The notes beneath the pieces were generated by a model that saw only the letters and a program-made list of their open reading frames with translations, was not told the DNA's origin and searched no databases. This document shows, piece after piece, positions 1-6,300 of a DNA stretch of 22,413 bases; position 1 is the stretch's first letter, and every line of letters begins with the position of its first letter. A program made the position numbers and the translations under genes. The DNA is from Thermoplasmata archaeon (GTDB lineage: Archaea > Thermoplasmatota > Thermoplasmata > Thermoplasmatales > Thermoplasmataceae): NCBI GenBank assembly GCA_021827885.1, contig JAKAUD010000158.1:1-22413 (forward strand), given 5' to 3'.

Positions 1-1323
1 AAATGATTTGTCTGAAACCAGACCCGCATTGAAAAATGCATTCCAATCTAAGTTGACGAATTCTGTGGCATATTGCGAAGGTACGTTAAATAAATTCACA
101 ACATTTCCGGCTTCCAAATCAAAAGAACCATTGTTCCCGTTGAGCAATGTTATTACTGCACTTGTTGATGAACCTGCATAAGCACAATATGATCCGTCGA
201 CATATTCATAGGTAGTTTTTGTGACAACCAATTGCATATGGAAATGTCCATAGCCGATCATAGTTAGATTTTGATATTGAGTGGGGTTTGACTGTACCGA
301 TGTTTGGCTACTTTTTGCACTTGTAACGAAATTTGCACTACTATCGGACCATGCCCCTGATGAGCTTGTTTGTGTTTGCCATCCCCCGGTTGTATAGGTT
401 TCCTGATTTCCCATAAGGCTAACCTGAAATGATCCTTGAATAGAAGAATATGCCATTGAAAACTCGCTAAATGAACTCAACGGTATATCTCCATAAAGGA
501 TGGGCATTGGCCCCCACCAAGCATAAACCTCTTTTTGAACAACATTATTGCACCTTATTGCACCTCCACCTCCGCCACCTCCAATGATCCTGAGTGTGTG
601 GAGATGGCTAGCAGAGTTTGTTGAATTATTTATCGGTATGACGATTGGTTTTGAGTTCATGTTGAAGAATATACCTGATGTGAATGAATATGGCTTGAAC
701 ACTTTGTTTCCGAATTGGCTCTGCCAGGGGTTGAATGGCAAATTGTTATAATATGTGTATACGTATAGATTATTCCTGTAGACAAACTGGTAATCAGCCT
801 GAAGGGTCATTGATATTGATATAGTTTTTTCCTGGGGTTTTGTGTATAATTGCCGATATTCTCTTATGATTGTGTGAAAGACCTTACTCAGCGTGCCATG
901 AATATTGCCATGAGAATCTGCAAGCGTGGAATTGAACAGTTGAACGTAAATGGAATTGTTTGTGAGTGATCCGTTCACTGCTATAGACATGGATCCAAGG
1001 GCAGCAAATGATGGCATTGTTGCATATACATTTACAGTGATGTTTGACATATTATACGTGTTGAAAGGCGATTGTACGTGGTAAAACTGATCCATTGGTG
1101 AATATGTTGCATATGAGCTTGAGGTATTATTTATAAAATCCACATGGAAATCGACCTCTGGCGAGTAATATGAAGGATTCTGCTTAAAGAGGAGTGTAAT
1201 TGCAGTGAATGAACCTCCGATGAATAATGCAACTATGAAGAGAGAGATGAGTATCTTCTTTTTTCTGGAAAGTGATGATATCTTATTCGTACGGGCTGAG
1301 ATTCTTTCTTTAATTGATGACAT
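1..1323 (-). CDS. Membrane-anchored exported protein, 5' part only (runs off left edge)
   Basis: The frame is open from an ATG at 1323 to base 1 without a stop, giving the first 441 residues; the C-terminus lies outside the window. A basic N-terminal tail (about residues 1-23, with the RKKK patch at 20-23) is followed by one hydrophobic segment at about 24-46. The rest is polar and rich in Ser, Thr, Asn and Tyr, with many N-x-S/T sequons such as NNTS, NMSN and NNST. This fits an uncleaved signal anchor with a large glycosylated domain outside the cell. A run of seven glycines (IIGGGGGGGAI) lies near residue 252. The start is supported by a TATA-like box about 26 bases upstream; an ATG 19 bases further up is out of frame. 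I recognise no family. The extent and compartment are well supported, the function is unknown. Confidence 0.8.
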   Translation of the reverse strand, partial: MSSIKERISARTNKISSLSRKKKILISLFIVALFIGGSFTAITLLFKQNPSYYSPEVDFHVDFINNTSSSYATYSPMDQFYHVQSPFNTYNMSNITVNVYATMPSFAALGSMSIAVNGSLTNNSIYVQLFNSTLADSHGNIHGTLSKVFHTIIREYRQLYTKPQEKTISISMTLQADYQFVYRNNLYVYTYYNNLPFNPWQSQFGNKVFKPYSFTSGIFFNMNSKPIVIPINNSTNSASHLHTLRIIGGGGGGGAIRCNNVVQKEVYAWWGPMPILYGDIPLSSFSEFSMAYSSIQGSFQVSLMGNQETYTTGGWQTQTSSSGAWSDSSANFVTSAKSSQTSVQSNPTQYQNLTMIGYGHFHMQLVVTKTTYEYVDGSYCAYAGSSTSAVITLLNGNNGSFDLEAGNVVNLFNVPSQYATEFVNLDWNAFFNAGLVSDKSF

Positions 1324-1342
1324 TATATACGAAATGATTCAT

Positions 1343-1356
1343 GATATATATATATC
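1343..1356 (-). promoter_or_regulatory. TATA-like box for the exported-protein gene
   Basis: An alternating AT stretch (gatatatatatatc) is centred about 26 bases upstream of the ATG at 1323. This spacing would place the transcription start at or next to the start codon, giving a leaderless mRNA. No Shine-Dalgarno motif is seen before that ATG. Confidence 0.45.
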
Positions 1357-1507
1357 GTTTTTGGCTATGGCGGCAAAAGGTCGTCAGGTCACTTCAGCAA
1401 AATTCTTGCTCTAATGCGTGATATCCTGAGAGTTTAGTGTGGCCAACAAATAACAGTATATAAGAAAGGTCTATCAGTCTATTGCCGCCATAGGTTTTTG
1501 GCTATGG
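1357..1507. repeat. Cluster of short direct and inverted repeats
   Basis: The 14-mer gtttttggctatgg occurs at 1357-1370 and again at 1494-1507. The 12-mer ctatggcggcaa at 1365-1376 has a perfect inverted copy, ttgccgccatag, at 1482-1493. The right copy also forms a local hairpin (ccatag 1488-1493 with ctatgg 1502-1507, 8-base loop). The arrangement suggests the ends of a small decayed element or a structured recombination scar. No transposase is recognisable beside it. Confidence 0.5.
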
Positions 1508-1662
1508 GGTGTTGCCCTATCAGAGGAATAATTATTCAAGAGTATTTCTATGCTGATCAAAAAGTCTACCATATTAAAGGCGTGCATGGTGAATGTGGGA
1601 TACAGATAAGAACTCCTGAAATTGCATTTCTCAATCAACCAGGGGTATGGTTGCCTTCATAA
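1504..1662 (+). CDS. Small ORF of 52 codons, doubtful gene
   Basis: An ATG at 1504 opens a 52-residue frame ending TAA at 1660-1662. The peptide starts MGCCPIRGIIIQ and ends NQPGVWLPS, with three cysteines (residues 3, 4 and about 31). The frame stays open upstream to 1438, so it could be the tail of a longer decayed gene, for example a transposase; I cannot identify it. A TATA-like sequence (agtatataag, 1456-1465) lies about 40 bases before the ATG. The start codon lies inside the repeat cluster at 1357-1507. There is no ribosome binding site. It may be chance coding potential. Confidence 0.25.
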   Translation: MGCCPIRGIIIQEYFYADQKVYHIKGVHGECGIQIRTPEIAFLNQPGVWLPS

Positions 1663-1665
1663 TGA

Positions 1666-1694
1666 TTAAATATATTGTAAGGATTTCCTTACAA
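1666..1694 (+). promoter_or_regulatory. TATA-like box and perfect palindrome overlapping the ZIP gene start
   Basis: An AT-rich TATA-like element (taaatatatt, 1666-1675) is followed by a perfect inverted repeat: ttgtaagga at 1675-1683 and tccttacaa at 1686-1694, with two central T. The last base of the palindrome is the A of the start ATG. The TATA box is about 25 bases upstream of the ATG, so the message is probably leaderless and the palindrome would cover the transcription start. That is the classic place for a repressor site. Because the gene is a metal transporter, a DtxR/MntR/IdeR-like metal sensor is a reasonable guess, but the binding protein is unknown. Confidence 0.6.
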
Positions 1695-2446
1695 TGATTA
1701 AATTCCTTATAACGTTGCTCCTCTCTGTCATAATGGGATTTTCAATCTTTTTTACGTTTCCACTGATTATGGCAAAGGGTTTAACTGAGAGGAAAACAAG
1801 GATATTGGGCTCCGTTGCCGTTGGAATACTGATTTTCTTGATTGCAGATGTATTCTCTGATGTTTCCCCAATATTATACAGTAATTCGGCAAACGGAGGA
1901 TACATTTCAAATCCGTTTTATGATTTCATTTTCTTTGTTTCCCTTATTTTGGGATTTCTTGTAATATTCCTTGCTGAGGGCAATGGTAAAAAACAATCTT
2001 CAACCTACAGGCTTTCATTCTTTATTGCCCTTGGCATTGGCTTTCAGAACCTGACTGAGGGATTGATTTTTGGCGCAGACAACCTTTCCATAGGCCTGAA
2101 GGGTGTGACTTTAGTAATCCTGATGGGGTTTATCCTTCAGAACATTACAGAGGGATTTCCAATTGCATCACCTTTTCTCGGTTCCAGGGACAAGGATGGA
2201 AAAGCGATCCTCGGGTTGCTCTTCATTGGGGGTTTCCCGACAATACTTGGGGCCGGATTAGGATATTTTTACTCATCATCAATTTTCAACCTTGCGTTTG
2301 ATGGGTTGGCCATTGGCGCAATGTTTTATGTCATAATACCCATTCTTAAGCATCTCCTCAGGGAACAGGATTCCCCTACTACAAGATTTATCTACCTTGG
2401 GGCTTTTTCAGGATTTTTACTGGGTTTTCTCGTTAACCTGGTGTGA
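1694..2446 (+). CDS. ZIP-family divalent metal transporter
   Basis: This 250-residue protein is almost entirely hydrophobic, with about eight membrane segments. It has the ZIP layout with two internal metal-site helices: FQNLTEG (Q118, N119, E122, G123) and LQNITEG (Q149, N150, E153, G154). These match the HNxxEG and HQxxEG motifs of ZIP TM4 and TM5, where metal crosses the membrane, but the usual TM4 His is Gln. The long His-rich loop of many ZIPs is missing. The expected role is uptake of Zn, Fe or Mn into the cytoplasm; the metal cannot be told from sequence. It stands alone, ahead of glnA, and a palindrome at its start codon suggests regulation. The family is fairly certain, the substrate open. 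Confidence 0.8.
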   Translation: MIKFLITLLLSVIMGFSIFFTFPLIMAKGLTERKTRILGSVAVGILIFLIADVFSDVSPILYSNSANGGYISNPFYDFIFFVSLILGFLVIFLAEGNGKKQSSTYRLSFFIALGIGFQNLTEGLIFGADNLSIGLKGVTLVILMGFILQNITEGFPIASPFLGSRDKDGKAILGLLFIGGFPTILGAGLGYFYSSSIFNLAFDGLAIGAMFYVIIPILKHLLREQDSPTTRFIYLGAFSGFLLGFLVNLV

Positions 2447-2547
2447 TTTTGCATTCATTTTTGACTGAAGCAAACCAAAATTCTTTCAAAATGTCTTGAT
2501 TTCTGAATTATAAAAGGATATTTTTAGCGTTTCAAATTAGATAAGTG

Positions 2548-2555
2548 CATATATC
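2548..2555 (+). promoter_or_regulatory. TATA-like box for glnA
   Basis: The sequence gcatatat is centred about 23-26 bases before the glnA ATG at 2575, suggesting a leaderless or nearly leaderless transcript. A second candidate (ttataaaagg, 2508-2517) lies 58-67 bases upstream of the ATG. No clear ribosome binding site precedes glnA. Confidence 0.45.
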
Positions 2556-2574
2556 TGAATGATAATACCAATTT

Positions 2575-3909
2575 ATGGAAGATCAAATCAAAGTGGAACT
2601 AGAGCGATTAAAAAAGGCAGAAGTGGAGTTTCTTCAGCTTCAATTCACCGACATTGTTGGAACTGTGAAAACTTTAACTGTGCCGAAAAACAGGTTTGAA
2701 GATGCCTTGAATGAAGGCGTTGTGTTTGATGGAAGTTCTGTAGCAGGATATGCACAGATAGAAGAATCCGATATGAGGGCTGTGCCGGATTTTTCAACAT
2801 TTGCTGTCCTTCCGTACTCAGGAGCAAGTGGCAAAATAGCAAGATACATCTGCAATGCCTTCCTGCCTGACGGAAAGAGGTTTCAGGGTGACCCCAGATA
2901 CGTCCTTGAAAAGCAACTCAAGAAACTTTGGGATCAGGGCAATGAATTTTTCGTTGGACCGGAGTTTGAGTTCTTTCTCTTCAAGCGTGATGCAAATGGA
3001 AACCCTACAAATGAACCGGGTGATTTCGGTGGATATTTCGACAATACACCAATGGACGTCTCGAATGAGGTAAGGCAGGAAATTCTCACTGATATGAGAA
3101 CACTGGGCTTTGAGCCTGAGGCAGCCCATCATGAGGTTGCCTATGGCCAGCAGGAGATTGATCTGAGATATGCCCCTGCATTGCTTATGGCAGACAGGAT
3201 TTCTATACTTAAGAGCATAATCAAGAATGTTGCCCAGAGCCACGGCTTGTTCGCCTCGTTTATGCCAAAGCCCCTAAATGGCGTTAATGGGTCCGGAATG
3301 CACATACATCAGAGCATCATGATTAAGGATGGAAAGAAAAATCTGTTCTTTGATGAAAGTGATAGGTTTGGCATGAGCAAGATGATGAGGAGTTATCTCT
3401 CTGGAATACTCCAGAATGTTTCCCAGGGATCTGCAATTCTTGCCTCTTCGGTGAATTCATACAAGAGGCTTATACCCGGTTATGAAGCACCTGTGTACAT
3501 ATCCTGGGCTAACAAGAACAGAACCGCACTCTTGAGGATTCCAGCAGGTGAAGGCATGAGGAAGAGGATGGAGTTAAGGTGTCCGGATCCAGCAGGAAAC
3601 CCTTACCTTCAGTTTGCCACGATACTTGGAATGGGCATGGATGGAATAAAGAGAGGGTTGGAGCCACCGGAACCGGTTGAAAAAGATATATTTCATATGA
3701 GTTCAGAGGAGAGGAAAAAAATTGGGGTGTTTGCAATGCCCGAGAGTTTGGGTGAGGCTCTTCACCATATGCGGGAAAGCAAGCTTATGAAGGAGATCCT
3801 TGGTGATCATGTCTATGAGAATTTCTTAACGGTAAAGCAGAGGGAGTGGGACGCCTTCAGATCCCATGTAATGGAGTGGGAAATTAAGAGATATCTTCCC
3901 ATACTCTAA
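2575..3909 (+). CDS. glnA: Glutamine synthetase, type I
   Basis: The enzyme makes glutamine from glutamate, ammonia and ATP in the cytoplasm. The 444 residues match the GSI-alpha length. Visible signatures are FDGSSVAG (51-58), the metal-binding GPEFEFFLF (128-136, E130 and E132), HHEVAYGQQEIDLRY (E187, E194), the ATP-site block around NGSGMHIHQS (238-247, H243), NSYKRLIPGYEAP (294-306) and RMELRCPDPAGNPY (331-344). The NLYDLP adenylylation-site motif of GSI-beta enzymes is absent, as usual for archaeal GSI-alpha, so control by adenylylation is not expected. tsr3 follows after 8 bases and is probably co-transcribed. The start is supported by family length and an upstream TATA-like box. Confidence 0.97.
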   Translation: MEDQIKVELERLKKAEVEFLQLQFTDIVGTVKTLTVPKNRFEDALNEGVVFDGSSVAGYAQIEESDMRAVPDFSTFAVLPYSGASGKIARYICNAFLPDGKRFQGDPRYVLEKQLKKLWDQGNEFFVGPEFEFFLFKRDANGNPTNEPGDFGGYFDNTPMDVSNEVRQEILTDMRTLGFEPEAAHHEVAYGQQEIDLRYAPALLMADRISILKSIIKNVAQSHGLFASFMPKPLNGVNGSGMHIHQSIMIKDGKKNLFFDESDRFGMSKMMRSYLSGILQNVSQGSAILASSVNSYKRLIPGYEAPVYISWANKNRTALLRIPAGEGMRKRMELRCPDPAGNPYLQFATILGMGMDGIKRGLEPPEPVEKDIFHMSSEERKKIGVFAMPESLGEALHHMRESKLMKEILGDHVYENFLTVKQREWDAFRSHVMEWEIKRYLPIL

Positions 3910-3917
3910 TTTTTCTC

Positions 3918-4436
3918 ATGAATCCAAAGGATCAGGTGGTAAGGCCAAGAATATTTTTCATTTATCTTTTTCAGGATGATCCCAAAAAATCCACCATGAA
4001 AAAACTGGAGAGATTTGGCCTTGCAAAGAGGGTTGACAGGCAAAGGGCTTCGGGTTCTGTCGTTCTGACCGTATCCTCCAGGCAATATATCCTGCCATCC
4101 GATAGAGGCATCGTTCTGGAAAGAGGAATAACCGCTATCGAGGGATCATGGAAAAGAAATGATCTTCTTCCGGATGCCAGATTCAGAAATGGCAGGATTC
4201 TTCCCCCCATTCTTGCATCAAACCCGGTTAATTTTGGGAAGTGGAATGTGCTCTCATCCGTGGAAGCCGTTTCAGCAGCACTGATAATTACGGGCTATGA
4301 GGATTATGCACTTGAGTTGCTGTCAAAGTTTACCTGGGGCCACACATTCATCTCCCTGAACGAAGAATTATTGAAAGAATACTCCATGTGCAAGACCTCC
4401 GAGGATGTGCAAAAGATCATTGATTCAATCGCCTGA
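3918..4436 (+). CDS. tsr3: Tsr3-type rRNA aminocarboxypropyltransferase
   Basis: Tsr3 moves the 3-amino-3-carboxypropyl group of S-adenosylmethionine to a modified uridine of the small-subunit rRNA late in ribosome assembly. This 172-residue protein has the family blocks in order: DDPKKSTMKKLERFGL near the N-terminus, ITAIEGSWKRNDLL (71-84), LPPILASNPVNFGKWNVLSSVEA (95-117) and a C-terminal WGHTFISLNEELLKEY block. Most relatives have cysteines in the first block and DCSW in the second; here these are S and EGSW, so it is a divergent member. The ATG lies 8 bases after the glnA stop, with no clear ribosome binding site. The link with glnA looks like shared transcription only. Confidence 0.85.
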   Translation: MNPKDQVVRPRIFFIYLFQDDPKKSTMKKLERFGLAKRVDRQRASGSVVLTVSSRQYILPSDRGIVLERGITAIEGSWKRNDLLPDARFRNGRILPPILASNPVNFGKWNVLSSVEAVSAALIITGYEDYALELLSKFTWGHTFISLNEELLKEYSMCKTSEDVQKIIDSIA

Positions 4437-4459
4437 TAAATGAGTTTCAAAGAAGAAAT

Positions 4460-4486
4460 AGAGAGGAAAAATAAGGTTCCTTCTCT
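4460..4486. terminator. Possible bidirectional terminator hairpin between tsr3 and sod
   Basis: The purine-rich arm agagaggaa (4460-4468) can pair with ttccttctct (4477-4486) with one bulge, leaving an 8-base loop. An A-run follows on the plus strand, which is a T-run for the opposite transcript. It sits between two convergent genes. Archaeal termination often depends on T-runs rather than hairpins, so the role is tentative. Confidence 0.3.
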
Positions 4487-4492
4487 AAAAAA

Positions 4493-5107
4493 TTATTTGA
4501 AGGCCAGATATGCCTTGTTTGCCTTTTCCAATCTTTTCTCTACCTCATGCCAGTTAACATTCTTCATGAATGCATCAAGGTATGGTGCCCTCTTTGGTCC
4601 GTAATCTGAGTAATAGGCATGCTCATAAACGTCGAGAGAGAGGATCACGATGGCATTCCATATCCCGTTTGTGTTGTGAACGTCTGCTCCAACATTCCTC
4701 AGCTTTCCTGTGTTCAGATCGAAAACGAGCAGTGACCAGCCTCTAAACGCAATTCCTGTCGCCTTGAAATCTTCAAGCCATTTCTCATATGAGCCGAAAT
4801 CCTTGGCTACCTGACTCTTAAAACTTTCAGGTACCTGTGAACTGCCACTATGGAGATTGCCAAAATAGAGTTCATGAAGCAATGAACCGTCGTAGTTGAA
4901 GGTTTCCTCCAGTTTCAGCTCCCTGAATTCGCTGTAATTCTGGTTAGCCTTTGACCTGTCCACGGTCTGCATCTTCTCCCATATTTCGTTGAGTTTCGTT
5001 ACATATCCACTATAGTGGGTTTCAAAGTGGTATTCTATCTGCTGGTCTGAGATGCCATCCAATCCTTTTGGCTTCAGTGCTGATTTTTTTTCCCATTTTT
5101 CTGTCAT
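4493..5107 (-). CDS. sod: Superoxide dismutase, Fe/Mn family
   Basis: It converts superoxide to oxygen and hydrogen peroxide, probably in the cytoplasm since no signal peptide is seen. The 204 residues match the family. Metal ligands are H27 (IEYHFETHYSGYV), H78 (LLHELYFGNL), D159 and H163 (LDVYEHAYY). H144 (ADVHN) stands where MnSODs have Gln146; His here is typical of archaeal and mycobacterial Fe or metal-swapping enzymes, so iron or either metal is likely. The ATG follows a good ribosome binding site (gaggtg on the minus strand, 5113-5118). It is the last gene of the minus-strand block, but its own AT-rich upstream region suggests separate transcription. Confidence 0.95.
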   Translation of the reverse strand: MTEKWEKKSALKPKGLDGISDQQIEYHFETHYSGYVTKLNEIWEKMQTVDRSKANQNYSEFRELKLEETFNYDGSLLHELYFGNLHSGSSQVPESFKSQVAKDFGSYEKWLEDFKATGIAFRGWSLLVFDLNTGKLRNVGADVHNTNGIWNAIVILSLDVYEHAYYSDYGPKRAPYLDAFMKNVNWHEVEKRLEKANKAYLAFK

Positions 5108-5112
5108 GTTTT

Positions 5113-5150
5113 CACCTCATGCAGATCAATCAATGGTTTAAAAATTATTT
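5113..5150 (-). promoter_or_regulatory. sod promoter and ribosome binding site
   Basis: On the minus strand gaggtg (5113-5118) lies 5 bases before the sod ATG and matches the archaeal anti-Shine-Dalgarno sequence. An AT-rich TATA-like stretch at 5135-5150 (containing tttttaaacc) lies further upstream. Unlike many genes here, sod therefore appears to have a leader. Confidence 0.45.
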
Positions 5151-5224
5151 GATTTTATTAACCATAAAATTAATAAACTGATCTTGAAAGGAGTGATGCT
5201 TAGTGCTCTTTTGCATCCCCACTC

Positions 5225-5425
5225 TCATACAATATGAAAGAATTCATCAATAGTGGATTCGCTTGAAGGCTCCCCCGGAACCTTGACCCTTCTCCTTTCA
5301 ACCCACTCTTCGACCGTAGATTCGTCCATGGTTCTTGCCCTTTCCATCTCATTCTGGCAATCAGAGCAATATATGCCCTTAAAAACAGGCACTTTGCAAA
5401 TGATGCATTTGGATGTGGACGCCAT
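5225..5425 (-). CDS. Small zinc-ribbon protein
   Basis: A 66-residue protein beginning MASTSKCIICKVPV. Two CxxC pairs (CIIC, then CSDC about 10 residues on) form a treble-clef or zinc-ribbon knuckle, followed by a charged tail rich in Glu and Arg (EEWVERRRVKVPGE). An ATG six codons further up (5443) is possible, but the inner ATG at 5425 is preferred: a TATA-like gtttaaac is centred about 26 bases upstream, and aggg precedes it closely. It lies downstream of the GPN-loop GTPase gene (95-base gap) and upstream of sod. No function can be named; an accessory nucleic-acid or protein-binding role is a guess. Confidence 0.7.
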   Translation of the reverse strand: MASTSKCIICKVPVFKGIYCSDCQNEMERARTMDESTVEEWVERRRVKVPGEPSSESTIDEFFHIV

Positions 5426-5446
5426 AGTTCCCCTAGGTAACATCAG

Positions 5447-5454
5447 GTTTAAAC
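5447..5454 (-). promoter_or_regulatory. TATA-like box for the zinc-ribbon gene
   Basis: The palindromic octamer gtttaaac is centred 26 bases upstream of the ATG at 5425, the distance expected for a leaderless archaeal transcript. This decides between the two candidate ATGs of the gene. Confidence 0.4.
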
Positions 5455-5520
5455 TTTTGTTAAAGGGAATTTATCAGCCGAGTATTCAATTATTCAATAT
5501 AGTGGTTTATTTTGTTGCGT

Positions 5521-6300
5521 TCAGTCATCTCTATATAAGGTATCATCATCTGCCCCACCCGAGAAATAGAGGGACATGTCTGAATATATATCCTCAAGTC
5601 CGGACATTTCCCTTGACGAGACTTTGTGGATTTTAGTCATGAGGCCGCTTTCCCGGAACGCAGAAATAACTGAGACAAAGTACTGTTTGTTTGAGCTCTC
5701 CCTTTCGCTTACGAAAGCATCATTCAGGGCGTCTGTTGAAGTTTCCCACGATTCAATGTTCTTGATATCCTCTGAAGTTACAAGATCTGTCTTGTTGAGG
5801 ATAAACATGGTAGGCTTAAGAAACCTTGACATTATTGAGCCAAAGAGCAGTTTTTGGGAAATAAATCCTGATGGTGTGGAACTGATAATGGAATCAGCAA
5901 CAAACGCAATCATTGACTGGTTTCCGGCAAGTGCATCCACCATTAGCGAACTGGACGGCCTGAAGCTGAAAAGTTCTATCTGTCCGGGAGTATCAAAAAT
6001 CACGTAATAATCGTCATAATTTTCAAGTGCCGTCCGGATTGCATCAATATTTTCCAGTATCATGTCCGAGGCTACAATCTGTGCCCCGTTGGGACCAAGG
6101 TTGAATTCACTCATTATTTGAGATATTGAGATCCATTCACGAATGTCAATATCCGCTTCATAGGGGATATATTCTGCTCCAGGATCAAGGTTTACGATTA
6201 TTGAGTCAATATCCTGCCTCTGCATCCATTCCTTCAGCGAGCCTGCTAGGGTGGATTTGCCGGTTCCGGCTGGCCCGGTTATAAATAGAGATCCTTTCAT
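5521..6300 (-). CDS. GPN-loop GTPase
   Basis: A cytoplasmic GTP-binding protein of the GPN family (Pab0955 in Pyrococcus; Gpn1-3 of eukaryotes act in RNA polymerase assembly). All motifs are present in 259 residues: G1 GPAGTGKST (9-17), the Gly-Pro-Asn insert LGPNGA (G69-P70-N71), G3 DTPGQIE (103-109) and G4 NKTD (169-172). Its ATG overlaps the polC stop as ATGA (6297-6300), so the two are almost certainly translated from one message. The archaeal role is not settled; the link with a replicative polymerase suggests a housekeeping assembly function. The C-terminal tail (GGADDDTLYRDD) is acidic. Confidence 0.93.
   Translation of the reverse strand: MKGSLFITGPAGTGKSTLAGSLKEWMQRQDIDSIIVNLDPGAEYIPYEADIDIREWISISQIMSEFNLGPNGAQIVASDMILENIDAIRTALENYDDYYVIFDTPGQIELFSFRPSSSLMVDALAGNQSMIAFVADSIISSTPSGFISQKLLFGSIMSRFLKPTMFILNKTDLVTSEDIKNIESWETSTDALNDAFVSERESSNKQYFVSVISAFRESGLMTKIHKVSSREMSGLEDIYSDMSLYFSGGADDDTLYRDD

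Noticed and set aside
3660..3909. An adenylylation site in glutamine synthetase
   Set aside because: No NLYDLP-type motif is present in the C-terminal region, so covalent control by adenylylation is not supported.
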